DNA of 64,000 bases from Polaribacter sp. (GCA_028343155.1 JAOLXX010000006.1:39017-103016); one strand, 5' to 3'; positions 36,607 to 47,133 are shown, counted from the stretch's first letter. The notes: a model not told the origin generated them from the letters alone. Translations and numbers: made by a program.

Positions 36607-37380
36607 TTAAGAAAAGAATTTATCCATTTTAGCTTTTTCTTCCTCAGCTAAAGCTGCATCTACTAAGATACGACCACTATGTTCGTCTATTGTAATTTTC
36701 TTTCTATTTGCGATTTCTAACTGCACCTGTGGTGGAATTGTAAAATAAGAACCTCCAGAAGCTCCACGTTCAATAGCTACAACAGCTAAACCGTTTTTTA
36801 CATTCGTTCTAATTCTTGTATAAGCAGTATATAAATGTGCGTCTATAGATTTAGAGAATTCATCAGATTTTTTGATTAATAAATTCTCTTCTTTTTCTGT
36901 TTCTTTTAAAATGGCATCTAATTCCGCTTTTTTATGACTTAAATGCTTCTCTTGTTTTGCTAACTTCTCGTTAGTCGCATCAATGACTTGTTTTTTCTGA
37001 ACAATTTTTGCATTGAATTCAAGAATTCTCTTTTCAGCTAATTGAATTTCTAAATCTTGGTATTCAATTTCTTTTGATAAAGAGTCAAATTCCCTGTTAT
37101 TTCTGACTTTCTGCTGCTGCTCATCGTACTTTTTCATTAACAAATTAGACTCTTCAATAGCTAATTTTTTATTGTTAATGTCAGTCTCTAGGTTTGCTGC
37201 GTCTTGATTTAAGTTTTCGATACGTGTATTTAACCCGGCAACTTCATCTTCTAAATCTTCTACTTCTAGGGGCAATTCACCTCTAACATTTCTAATTTCA
37301 TCAATTCTAGAATCGATTAACTGTAAATCGTATAAAGCTCTTAATTTTTGTTCAACCGAAATTTCTTTCTTCTTTGCCAT
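36607..37380 (-). CDS. Coiled-coil protein of the C4-type zinc-ribbon family, with the cysteines lost
   Basis: The protein has 257 residues. Residues 10-175 are a long coiled coil (LEVEDLEDEVAGLNTRIENL and so on). The C-terminal 80 residues align with the zf-RING_7/CT398 domain, whose members normally carry CGGC and CxxC pairs. Here the pairs read RGASGGSYFTIPPQ and TIDEHSGRILVD, with serine or aspartate replacing all four cysteines, so zinc cannot be bound in the usual way. The rest of the domain (IPPQVQLEIANRKKI) is conserved. It lies two bases downstream of the Nif3-like gene, a pairing common across bacteria. The function is unknown. Confidence 0.87.
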   Translation of the reverse strand: MAKKKEISVEQKLRALYDLQLIDSRIDEIRNVRGELPLEVEDLEDEVAGLNTRIENLNQDAANLETDINNKKLAIEESNLLMKKYDEQQQKVRNNREFDSLSKEIEYQDLEIQLAEKRILEFNAKIVQKKQVIDATNEKLAKQEKHLSHKKAELDAILKETEKEENLLIKKSDEFSKSIDAHLYTAYTRIRTNVKNGLAVVAIERGASGGSYFTIPPQVQLEIANRKKITIDEHSGRILVDAALAEEEKAKMDKFFS

Positions 37381-37382
37381 GT

Positions 37383-38477
37383 TTATATATAATGTATAGG
37401 ATTTGTACTTTTTTCTGATAAAATGATTGCAAAATTACTAAATTTTTTCGTAAGATAATCAACCAAAAGGTTTTTTGTAAACTGTTCGCTCTCATAATGA
37501 CCAATATCTGCTAAAAGAAGTTGGTTTTCAGCTTTAAAAAATTCATGATATTTAAAATCAGCACTCACGTAAGCGTCTGCACCAGCTACTTTTGCATTGG
37601 AAATAGCAAAACTTCCTGCTCCACCCAAAACCGCTACTTTTTTTATTTTTTTATTGATAAAATTAGAATGACGTACACAGTCCGTGTTCATTTTTTTCTT
37701 TAAATACAAAAGAAAGGCTGCTTCATCCATTTCTGATGCAAGCTCACCAAGCATTCCAATACCAATATCTTGGTGTATGTTTTCTGTCGTCGTTATTTCG
37801 TAGGCAACTTCTTCGTAGGGATGCTGCTCTTTTAGAGATTTCAAAATTGCGGCTTCATTTTTACTTTCATAAACAACACTAATTCGAGTTTCCTTCTCTG
37901 TATGAAGTTTTCCTTTTTCACCAAAAAAGGGATCAGCATCTTCATTTCCTCGATAAGTTCCCTCACCAACACTGCTAAAAGAGCATTGATCGTAATTTCC
38001 AATGTTTCCACCTCCCACCTCAAAAAGAGCGTTTCTTAAAATAGTGGCATTTTTATTTGGTACATACGTCGTTAAATTTCTAATGATCCCTTTTTTTGGA
38101 ATTAAAATTTCAGTATTTTTTAATCCTAAAACTTCACACATTTTTGCTGAAACGCCCTTTTTAGAATTATCCAACGCTGTGTGAGTAGCATAAATAGCAA
38201 TGTCATTTTTTATTGCTTTTAAAACGACACGCTCAACATAAGAATTGCCATTTAGCTTTTTTAAACCCTCAAAAATAATAGGGTGAAAACTAACAATTAA
38301 ATTACAATTCTTAGCAATTGCTTCCGATACAGTTTCCTCTAAAGTGTCTAAGGTTACTAAAACTCCAGAAACAGTCGTAGCATAATTACCAACTAATAAC
38401 CCAACGTTATCAAAATCTTCTGCATAGTTTAGGGGGGCTAATTCTTCTAAATAATTTGTGATGTCCTTTATAATCAT
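37383..38477 (-). CDS. Nif3-like dinuclear metal centre protein
   Basis: The protein has 364 residues of the NIF3/DUF34 family, hexameric toroids with a dinuclear metal site and unknown substrate (often noted as GTP cyclohydrolase 1 type 2 homologues, a doubtful label). Metal-site blocks are SFHPIIFEGLKKLN with His, ATHTALDNSKKGV with His and Asp, and the C-terminal ADIGHYESEQF with His and Glu. A middle insertion (about 125-235), LRNALFEVGGGNIGNYDQCS, is the PII-like domain seen in longer family members. The neighbouring coiled-coil protein is a frequent genomic partner. Confidence 0.92.
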   Translation of the reverse strand: MIIKDITNYLEELAPLNYAEDFDNVGLLVGNYATTVSGVLVTLDTLEETVSEAIAKNCNLIVSFHPIIFEGLKKLNGNSYVERVVLKAIKNDIAIYATHTALDNSKKGVSAKMCEVLGLKNTEILIPKKGIIRNLTTYVPNKNATILRNALFEVGGGNIGNYDQCSFSSVGEGTYRGNEDADPFFGEKGKLHTEKETRISVVYESKNEAAILKSLKEQHPYEEVAYEITTTENIHQDIGIGMLGELASEMDEAAFLLYLKKKMNTDCVRHSNFINKKIKKVAVLGGAGSFAISNAKVAGADAYVSADFKYHEFFKAENQLLLADIGHYESEQFTKNLLVDYLTKKFSNFAIILSEKSTNPIHYI

Positions 38478-38538
38478 AAAATAGCGATATCGAAAACCAA
38501 AGTTAACATTTTCTATTCATCATTCCATAAAAATAACT

Positions 38539-38546
38539 TATTTTCG
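38539..38546 (+). promoter_or_regulatory. Variant -7 box of lpxK
   Basis: TATTTTCG (TAnnTTCG type) ends five bases before the lpxK ATG at 38552, implying a very short or absent leader. Confidence 0.4.
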
Positions 38547-38551
38547 TATAA

Positions 38552-39565
38552 ATGAAATTTCTACGTTTTTTATTATATCCGTTTGCTATTATTTATGACG
38601 TTGTTACAACATTTCGTAACTTCTTTTTTGACGTTGGAATTTTTAAGCAAACCTCATTTAAAACGCCTGTAATTGTTGTTGGCAATTTAAGTATTGGTGG
38701 AACGGGGAAAACCCCCCAAATTGAATATTTAATACGCTTGTTAAAAGACCAGTTTAAGACCTCCGTTTTAAGTAGAGGATACAAACGTACAACTGCAGGT
38801 TTTATAATGTTAAATGCAATGCATTCAGCAGAGGATGTAGGAGATGAGCCTTTACAATACTTTAAAAAATTTAATAAAATTTCTGTAGCAGTTGCTGCAG
38901 ATAGAGTTCAAGGAGTTACTAAATTGATTGCGGAGAAATCTCCTGAAGTAATTTTGTTGGACGATGCCTATCAACACCGAAAAATAAAAGGAAGTATGTA
39001 TCTCTTGTTGACGAAATATGACACTTTATTTTCGGATGATTTTTTATTGCCGACAGGGAATTTAAGAGAAAGTGGGAGAGGTGCTAGGAGAGCAGACGTA
39101 ATTTTAGTCACCAAATGTCCAAGAAATTTAACCGAAGTAACAAAGCATAAAATTATTGAGCGACTTAAAAAATACAATAAGAGGGTATTTTTTACTTTTA
39201 TTTCTTACAATAAAGAAACTTCTGGAAGCAAGACTATTTTAGTTGATGATTTAAAAAACTATGCCGTTTTATTAATTACTGGCATTGCAAATCCCAAACC
39301 ACTTTTGTCTTTTTTAATTGAAAATAAAGTAAATTTTAAGCATTTGAAATTTCCAGATCACCATCACTTTACGAACAACGAGATAGCAAAAATTAAAGAA
39401 GAGTATCTTGGTTTACATTCCTCAGAAAAGTTTATTTTAACTACAGAAAAAGATTATGTCCGATTAGAAAGTAGGCTAGAAGAGCTCTCTTTTTTAGGAA
39501 TCCAAACCTCATTTTTAGAAGATCAAGAAGCATTTAATTCGATAATTAAAAATCATATAAAATAA
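38552..39565 (+). CDS. lpxK: Tetraacyldisaccharide 4'-kinase
   Basis: LpxK phosphorylates the 4' position of the lipid A precursor at the inner membrane. It has 337 residues. One N-terminal amphipathic or membrane helix (FLRFLLYPFAIIYDVVTTF) precedes VIVVGNLSIGGTGKTPQIEY, the LpxK P-loop. Further blocks are VLSRGYKRTTAGF, VGDEPLQYF, LLDDAYQHRKI and LPTGNLRESGRGARRAD. It stands alone; other lpx genes are elsewhere, apart from the lpxD-like gene at 47.2 kb. Confidence 0.95.
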   Translation: MKFLRFLLYPFAIIYDVVTTFRNFFFDVGIFKQTSFKTPVIVVGNLSIGGTGKTPQIEYLIRLLKDQFKTSVLSRGYKRTTAGFIMLNAMHSAEDVGDEPLQYFKKFNKISVAVAADRVQGVTKLIAEKSPEVILLDDAYQHRKIKGSMYLLLTKYDTLFSDDFLLPTGNLRESGRGARRADVILVTKCPRNLTEVTKHKIIERLKKYNKRVFFTFISYNKETSGSKTILVDDLKNYAVLLITGIANPKPLLSFLIENKVNFKHLKFPDHHHFTNNEIAKIKEEYLGLHSSEKFILTTEKDYVRLESRLEELSFLGIQTSFLEDQEAFNSIIKNHIK

Positions 39566-39613
39566 AACCAGCGTCTAATGATTTATTTTAGTCATCTGTT
39601 TATTCAAGGTTTA

Positions 39614-40333
39614 CTATTCCATCAACATGGAGTGGTAGATGTTCTGAACGTCATCGTCTTCTTCTAATTTTTCTAACAATTTTTCGACATCTGCTTGTTG
39701 CGCTTCGTTTAATTTTGTAGTGGTTGTCGGTATTCTTTCAAAACCGGAAGATAAAATTTCTACATTGTTTTCTTCAAAGAAAGATTGTATGGCTCCAAAT
39801 TGTTCAAAAGGGGCATAAATAATAATTCCTTCTTCATCATCAAATACTTCTTCCACTTCAAAATCAATTAACTCCAATTCTAAATCCTCCATGTCCATTT
39901 TAATGTCTTCCCTTTTAATCGTGAAATTACAAGTGTGATCAAACATAAAAACAACAGAACCTGAAGTTCCTAAGTTTCCATCACATTTATTAAAACAAGC
40001 TCTCACGTTTGCTACGGTTCTATTATTGTTGTCGGTAGCAGTTTCTAAAAGAATTGCAATTCCATGAGGCGCATAGCCTTCAAAAAGAACTTCTTTATAG
40101 TTTGCGGTGTCTTTATCTGTTGCTTTTTTTATGGCGCGTTCAATATTCTCTTTTGGCATGTTTGCAGCCTTCGCATTCTGAATTACTGCACGCAAACGAG
40201 AATTTGTTTCCGCATTTGGACCGCTTTCTTTTACGGCCATAACAATATCTTTACCAATTCTAGTAAAGATTTTTGCCATTGCAGACCAGCGTTTCATCTT
40301 TCTTGCTTTCCTAAACTCAAATGCTCTCCCCAT
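39614..40333 (-). CDS. YebC/PmpR family protein
   Basis: The protein has 239 residues and is the YebC/TACO1 type. It was long annotated as a transcription regulator. Recent work points to a translation role at proline stretches for some members. The N terminus MGRAFEFRKARKMKRWSAMA is the altered form seen in one of two Bacteroidota subgroups, where others begin AGHSKWxNIKHRK. Middle blocks are ALRAVIQNAKAANMPKENIERAIKKA (in part) and YAPHGIAILLETATDNNNRT, followed by NLGTSGSVVFMFD. It is preceded by a perfect -7 box. Confidence 0.92.
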   Translation of the reverse strand: MGRAFEFRKARKMKRWSAMAKIFTRIGKDIVMAVKESGPNAETNSRLRAVIQNAKAANMPKENIERAIKKATDKDTANYKEVLFEGYAPHGIAILLETATDNNNRTVANVRACFNKCDGNLGTSGSVVFMFDHTCNFTIKREDIKMDMEDLELELIDFEVEEVFDDEEGIIIYAPFEQFGAIQSFFEENNVEILSSGFERIPTTTTKLNEAQQADVEKLLEKLEEDDDVQNIYHSMLME

Positions 40334-40369
40334 TTCGAATGCTTGTTTTGTGTAAAATAATTATAATCA

Positions 40370-40377
40370 CAAATGTA
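40370..40377 (-). promoter_or_regulatory. -7 box of the yebC-like gene
   Basis: On the minus strand this reads TACATTTG, perfect TAnnTTTG, 36 bases before the ATG. Confidence 0.5.
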
Positions 40378-40402
40378 AAAATTAGTAAGTTGTTCTACAA
40401 TT

Positions 40403-42031
40403 TTAAACCTGTAAAACTCCTAAATTAAAATCTTTTTCAATAGGGGCGTGGTTTGCAGCTTCAATTCCCATAGAAATCCAAGTTCTGGTATCTAAGGGGT
40501 TAATAACAGCATCTGTCCAGATTCTTCCAGCGGCATAGTAGGGAGATATCTGTTTGTCATAGCGCGATTTTATTCTATCAAATAATTCAGCTTCTTTTTC
40601 AGGAGTTATTTTTTCTCCACGTTTTTTTAAAGAAGTAGTTTCTATCTGCAATAAAACTTTTGCAGCGGAATTACCACTCATTACAGCTAATTCAGCACTT
40701 GGCCATGCAACAATTAGTCTTGGATCATAAGCTTTACCACACATAGCATAATTTCCTGCTCCATAGGAATTACCAATAATAATCGTGAATTTTGGAACCA
40801 CTGAATTACTTACAGCATTGACCATTTTTGCACCATCTTTTATAATTCCACCGTGTTCAGACTTACTACCAACCATAAAGCCAGTAACATCTTGTAAGAA
40901 AACTAAAGGTATTTTTTTTTGATTACAATTTGCGATAAAACGCGTAGACTTATCAGCAGAATCGTTGTAAATAACCCCACCAAATTGCATTTCTCCTTTT
41001 TTAGTTTTTACCAATTTTCGCTGATTTGCAATAATACCAACTGCCCAGCCATCAATTCTTGCATAGCAAGTTATGATGGTTTGCCCATATCCTTCTTTAT
41101 ACTGTTCGAATTCAGAATTATCAACTAAACGTTTGATAATTTCTAACATGTCATATTGTGCGTTTCTTTCTTTTGGGAGAATTCCAAAAATATCTTTTTC
41201 ATTCTCTTTTGGTCGAAATGCGGTCGTTTTACTAAACCCAGCTTTATCATAATCACCAATTTTATCCACGATAAATCTAATTTTATCTAGAGCATCTTTA
41301 TCATCTTTGGCTTTGTAATCTGTTACGCCAGAAATTTCACAATGTGTTGTTGCGCCCCCCAAAGTTTCATTGTCAATAGCTTCTCCAATAGCCGCTTTTA
41401 CTAAATAACTTCCTGCTAAAAAAATACTCGCTGTTTTGTCTACAATGATAGCTTCATCACTCATAACTGGGAGATAAGCACCTCCTGCAACACAGCTTCC
41501 CATAATTGCAGAAATTTGAGTAATTCCCATGCTACTCATAATCGCATTATTTCTGAAAATTCTTCCAAAATGTTCTTTATCTGGAAAAATTTCATCTTGT
41601 AATGGCAAATAAACGCCAGCAGAATCCACTAAATAAATGATGGGTAATTTGTTTTCTATAGATAGCTCTTGTGCACGCAAATTCTTTTTTCCGGTAATAG
41701 GAAACCAAGCCCCAGCTTTTACAGTAGCATCATTAGCAACAACAATACATTGTTTTTCTTTAATGTAACCAATCTTTACAACAACGCCTCCTGAAGGACA
41801 ACCTCCATGTTCAGCATACATATCTTCCCCTGCAAAAGCACCAATTTCTATAGATTTGGAATTGGCATCTAATAGATAGTCAACTCTTTCTCTGGCAGTC
41901 ATTTTCCCTTTCTTGTGTTGTTTGTCTATTCTTTTTTGACCGCCTCCTAATTTTACTTTTGCAAAACGTCTACGCAAATCGGATACTAATAATTTGTTGT
42001 AATCTTCATTTTTATTGAAGTTTAAGTCCAT
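40403..42031 (-). CDS. Acyl-CoA carboxylase, carboxyltransferase beta subunit (MCC-like)
   Basis: The protein has 542 residues and belongs to the biotin-dependent carboxyltransferases. It moves CO2 from carboxybiotin to an acyl-CoA, most likely methylcrotonyl-CoA in leucine breakdown, judging from length and the block GAWFPITGKKNLRAQELS. Oxyanion-forming glycines are visible in MGSCVAGGAYLPVMSDEA and in NSYGAGNYAMCGKAYDPR. The biotin carboxylase/carrier alpha subunit is not adjacent, so substrate assignment stays open (propionyl-CoA is an alternative). The upstream leader holds a perfect 14-bp inverted repeat. Confidence 0.9.
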   Translation of the reverse strand: MDLNFNKNEDYNKLLVSDLRRRFAKVKLGGGQKRIDKQHKKGKMTARERVDYLLDANSKSIEIGAFAGEDMYAEHGGCPSGGVVVKIGYIKEKQCIVVANDATVKAGAWFPITGKKNLRAQELSIENKLPIIYLVDSAGVYLPLQDEIFPDKEHFGRIFRNNAIMSSMGITQISAIMGSCVAGGAYLPVMSDEAIIVDKTASIFLAGSYLVKAAIGEAIDNETLGGATTHCEISGVTDYKAKDDKDALDKIRFIVDKIGDYDKAGFSKTTAFRPKENEKDIFGILPKERNAQYDMLEIIKRLVDNSEFEQYKEGYGQTIITCYARIDGWAVGIIANQRKLVKTKKGEMQFGGVIYNDSADKSTRFIANCNQKKIPLVFLQDVTGFMVGSKSEHGGIIKDGAKMVNAVSNSVVPKFTIIIGNSYGAGNYAMCGKAYDPRLIVAWPSAELAVMSGNSAAKVLLQIETTSLKKRGEKITPEKEAELFDRIKSRYDKQISPYYAAGRIWTDAVINPLDTRTWISMGIEAANHAPIEKDFNLGVLQV

Positions 42032-42061
42032 GGAAAATTTATTTCTTAATTTCTGCTAAAT

Positions 42062-42095
42062 TAATTATTAATTACCAATTCGTAATTAATAATTA
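42062..42095. repeat. Perfect AT-rich inverted repeat upstream of the carboxylase gene
   Basis: TAATTATTAATTAC is repeated in inverse after a six-base loop (CAATTC). It lies about 30 bases before the carboxylase ATG. It could be an operator or a leader hairpin; there is no T-run, so it is a poor terminator. Confidence 0.5.
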
Positions 42096-42310
42096 CAAAG
42101 TTCCTGATCTTTTCTTCTAAACCATAGGTTAAAGAGATGATAAGGTGTTTATCCTGTTACTTAAAAAATTCCTATTTCGCAATTACTTCCGCAATAGGAA
42201 CAAATACCACTTTTTTGAGTGTGGTCTGTTTGTGATGGTTTTTAAGATTCAATAAAACGTTGAGTTTAAACTTATAAACCTGTTTAAAATATTTTCTTGA
42301 ATTTATTTTC

Positions 42311-42342
42311 CTTGGTAAATATAAATTTATAGTGTAAATTTG
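42311..42342 (+). promoter_or_regulatory. Promoter and palindromic operator candidate of the redox operon
   Basis: A -33-like CTTG (42311-42314) and a perfect -7 box TAAATTTG (42335-42342) are 20 bases apart. Between them lies the 12-bp palindrome TATAAATTTATA (42320-42331). A repressor bound there would block RNA polymerase. MarR proteins bind such palindromes, and the operon encodes a (now broken) MarR. Confidence 0.55.
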
Positions 42343-42367
42343 ATTTAAACTAAAAAATCATTAGAGA

Positions 42368-42712
42368 TCAAAACAAATAAAATTGTTTATTACATCACTA
42401 TAAGCTTATTTAGTACTTTTTTCTGCAGGAATGTATTTCTTGAACTATGAAGAAGCAGCAAAATGTTTAATAGTTTTCGGTATCAATCCTATACTATATA
42501 TCCGTACGCAATTGTAAAGTCATTAGGTTTAGTAGCTTTATGGTTTTTTGGCTCTAGCGTAATCATAGAATGTGCGTACGCGGGTTTTTTCTTTGCATTT
42601 ATACTTGCTTTTTTTGCCCATGTAATGGATTGGAGACGGAGAACAAATAGGCGCTGTAATAATCATATATCTCTTTTACTTATTTCTTATGATACTCAAA
42701 AGAAAATTTCAA
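42368..42712 (+). pseudogene. Decayed DoxX-family membrane protein
   Basis: Three frames together spell a DoxX-like protein. It begins KTNKIVYYITISLFSTFFSA, where the codon in the expected start position is ATC (42368) rather than ATG. It continues GMYFLNYEEAAK and then shifts frame at GCAAAATG (about 42461) to MFNSFRYQSYTIYPYAIVKS and FFFAFILAFFAHVM. A second shift near 42629 brings IGDGEQIGAVIIIYLFYLFL, the last membrane segment. That frame has no stop and runs into osmC. At least two indels and a lost start codon are needed to explain it. DoxX proteins are four-helix membrane proteins often found in redox or thiosulfate-linked operons. Confidence 0.82.
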
Positions 42713-43120
42713 ATGGCTAATATAAAAAACGCTGAAGTAGTTTTAACAACTAAAAACTACTTAGCAGAGGTAAAAACAAGAAAACATTTTTTAGTAATTG
42801 ATGAACCCGTTGATTCTGGTGGTGGTGATAATGGGCCAACTCCAGTCGAATATTTATTAACAGCAATTGGAGGTTGTGTATCTATCACTCTAAGAATGTA
42901 TGCCGAAAGAAAAGGTTGGGATGTTGGTAAAATAACAGTAAATGTTTTTCAAAAAGAAGCATTAACTCCCGAAGGAGAGAAGAAATGGTTGGAGGAAGAA
43001 ATTTCTTTTGAAAAAGACATAACTGAAGACCAACGAAAAAGACTGTTGGTAATTGCAGGGAAATGTCCCGTTGCAAAAATGGTCAAAGGAGCCACCGAAA
43101 TAGTAAGTAGTATTCAGTAA
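42713..43120 (+). CDS. OsmC-family peroxidase-like protein
   Basis: This is a 135-residue OsmC/Ohr-fold protein that reduces organic hydroperoxides through a cysteine pair. The first Cys is in IGGCVSITLRMYAERKGWDV and the second in AGKCPVAKMVKG; both are in the right places. The start chosen is the ATG at 42713 (MANIKNAEVVLTTKNYLAEV). The frame is open eight codons further up, but those belong to the tail of the decayed doxX gene. It sits in the redox operon, one step before the FMN reductase. Confidence 0.9.
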   Translation: MANIKNAEVVLTTKNYLAEVKTRKHFLVIDEPVDSGGGDNGPTPVEYLLTAIGGCVSITLRMYAERKGWDVGKITVNVFQKEALTPEGEKKWLEEEISFEKDITEDQRKRLLVIAGKCPVAKMVKGATEIVSSIQ

Positions 43121-43227
43121 ATGCAAAGTAGTAGTTTGCAGTCTCAGTTTTCATCAGAATTACTAATGAGTTTAGTTTTAACCGTTTTCACGATTCAACT
43201 TTTAAACAACCAAACAACTTTTGAAAT

Positions 43228-43764
43228 ATGAAAAAAATTGTAGTATTTGCAGGGAGCAATAGTAAAAAATCAATCAATAAAGAATTAGCCATTTATACTT
43301 CAAGTTTATTAAAAAATGTAGAAGTTGTCGTTTTAGATTTAAATGATTTTACGCTTCCAATATATGGAGTCGATGAAGAAATAGAGAATGGAATTCCACA
43401 AAGAGCTTCCGATTTTTTAAAAATTATTCACAATTCAGATGGAATTGTTTTATCGTTAGCAGAACACAATGGAAATTTTGCTACAGTTTTTAAGAATATC
43501 TTTGATTGGTCTTCAAGAATAACAGCGAAGTTATGGAATAACATTCCAATGATTGTCATGGCAACATCTCCAGGAAGCAGAGGAGGGGCAACTATTTTAG
43601 CAATTGCAAAAAGCGGATTCCCATACATGGGAGGCAATATTATAGCCGATTTTTCTTTGCCAAATTTTTACGATAATTTTAAAGAAGGTAAAATTATAAA
43701 CTTAGATTTTTTAACCACCCTAAAAGCACAAGTAATTAAATTTGAAAATTCTGTACATCAATAA
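43228..43764 (+). CDS. NADPH-dependent FMN reductase family protein
   Basis: This is a flavodoxin-like NAD(P)H:FMN or azo/quinone reductase of 178 residues. The FMN phosphate loop is FAGSNSKKSINKELA near the N terminus. The dinucleotide/FMN blocks are VLDLNDFTLPIYG, GIVLSLAEHNGNFATVFKNI and ATSPGSRGGATILAIA. Such enzymes make reduced flavin or reduce quinones in two-electron steps, which fits the oxidative-stress company of OsmC and pirin. Confidence 0.9.
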   Translation: MKKIVVFAGSNSKKSINKELAIYTSSLLKNVEVVVLDLNDFTLPIYGVDEEIENGIPQRASDFLKIIHNSDGIVLSLAEHNGNFATVFKNIFDWSSRITAKLWNNIPMIVMATSPGSRGGATILAIAKSGFPYMGGNIIADFSLPNFYDNFKEGKIINLDFLTTLKAQVIKFENSVHQ

Positions 43765-43831
43765 AATATGTTAATTTTTATGATACTCAAGTTCATGAAA
43801 AGCATAAACCCCAATCACCAAATAACAACTA

Positions 43832-44268
43832 ATGGGAGATATTTCTAAAGAAATCAATTCTACATTTATAAACAATAAAATAAAGGCATTAATCAATATA
43901 AAATACACTTCCAATTGGTTAAGTAGTAAGGAAAATGACTTTTTTAAACCTTATGGAATTTCGTCACAACAATATAATATTTTAAGAATATTACGAGGCG
44001 CAAAAAATGAAGTTAAGGTACAAATTGTAAAAGATAGAATGATAGAAAGAGCTTCTAATGCAACCCGATTAATGGACAAGTTGTATGATTAAAAATTAAT
44101 TAAAAGAAAACGTTGTGAATATGATAAATGAGTTTTTTATTTGAAAATCAAAAAGTTAAGGCTAAAATTATTAAAAAAATAGATAAGAATAAAACAGCTT
44201 CTTTTTTAGAAAATTTATCAGAAGAAGAAGCAATAATATTGAGTGATTTATTAGACAGAATAAGATAA
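43832..44268 (+). pseudogene. Decayed MarR-family transcription regulator
   Basis: One frame runs from the ATG at 43832 to the TAA at 44266-44268 and spells a MarR protein of about 145 residues, but it is cut by two in-frame stops. One is TAA at 44090 after RASNATRLMDKLYD, where relatives have Lys. The other is TGA at 44129 in RCEYDK*VFYL, the wing, where relatives have Arg. The winged-helix core is visible (YGISSQQYNILRILRGAKNE), and the end is NLSEEEAIILSDLLDRIR. Without the wing and the dimerising C-terminal helices, the 86-residue product should not repress. The frame itself is intact, so decay is recent. Confidence 0.87.
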
Positions 44269-44270
44269 TT

Positions 44271-44987
44271 ATGAAAAAAATAATTCATAGGGCAGCAACA
44301 AGAGGATCTGCAAATCATGGATGGTTACAAGCAAACCATTCGTTTAGTTTTGCAAATTTTTATGATACCAATAGATTACAATTTGGAGCATTAAGAGTTT
44401 TAAATGATGATTTAATTGCACCAAATATGGGTTTTGGGACACATCCTCATCATAATATGGAAATTATTACAATTCCATTAAAAGGTGTTTTAAAACATAA
44501 AGACAATATGTCAAACGATTGGATTCCTGTTTTACCTGAAGAAGTTCAAGTAATGTCTGCAGGTACTGGTGTTCAACATTCAGAAATTAATGGTTCTTCA
44601 AAGGAACATTTAAGTTTATTTCAAATTTGGATAATTCCAGAAAAAAATGGAGTAGTACCAAGACATGATCAAAAAGAATTTAAAATTTTCGAGAGAGAAA
44701 ATAAATTACAAATACTCGTTAGCTCTTTTCATTCTGATGATGAAAATAGTTTGAAGATTCATCAAGATGCACAAGTTTCAAGAATTGATTTAGATGAAAA
44801 TAAAAATTTTGAATATCAATTAAAATCAAAAAATCATGGAGTTTATATCATGAATATATCTGGCGATTTTGAAATTGATACAACTAAATTAACGACTAGA
44901 GATGCTGTTGGGATTTATGATACTGAAAGCTTTCATATTATAACAGCATCTAGTTCTGAATTATTATTGATAGAAGTGCCGATGTAA
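44271..44987 (+). CDS. Pirin family protein
   Basis: Pirin is a bicupin metalloprotein of 238 residues; several bacterial members have quercetinase activity. The N-terminal cupin carries the metal ligands in GTHPHHNMEIITIPLKG (His, His, His) and SAGTGVQHSEING (His, Glu). FYDTNRLQFGALRVLNDD and the C-terminal cupin (KNHGVYIMNISGDFEI) complete the fold. It starts two bases after the end of the decayed marR frame and is the last gene of the redox operon. Confidence 0.94.
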   Translation: MKKIIHRAATRGSANHGWLQANHSFSFANFYDTNRLQFGALRVLNDDLIAPNMGFGTHPHHNMEIITIPLKGVLKHKDNMSNDWIPVLPEEVQVMSAGTGVQHSEINGSSKEHLSLFQIWIIPEKNGVVPRHDQKEFKIFERENKLQILVSSFHSDDENSLKIHQDAQVSRIDLDENKNFEYQLKSKNHGVYIMNISGDFEIDTTKLTTRDAVGIYDTESFHIITASSSELLLIEVPM

Positions 44988-45057
44988 TATGCATCCTTCG
45001 ATAAAATATAACCTCAAAGAATCATCTCTTTTGATGTTTTTTATTTTCAACAAATAA

Positions 45058-47133
<2,076 letters not shown>

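Larger units (their letters stand above)
42032..42367. other. Intergenic region between the carboxylase and the redox operon
   Basis: No gene is visible here. It contains the 14-bp inverted repeat at 42062-42095, a weaker repeat TTCCTATT/AATAGGAA (about 42168-42200), and the promoter and palindrome of the redox operon near 42311-42342. Confidence 0.7.
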
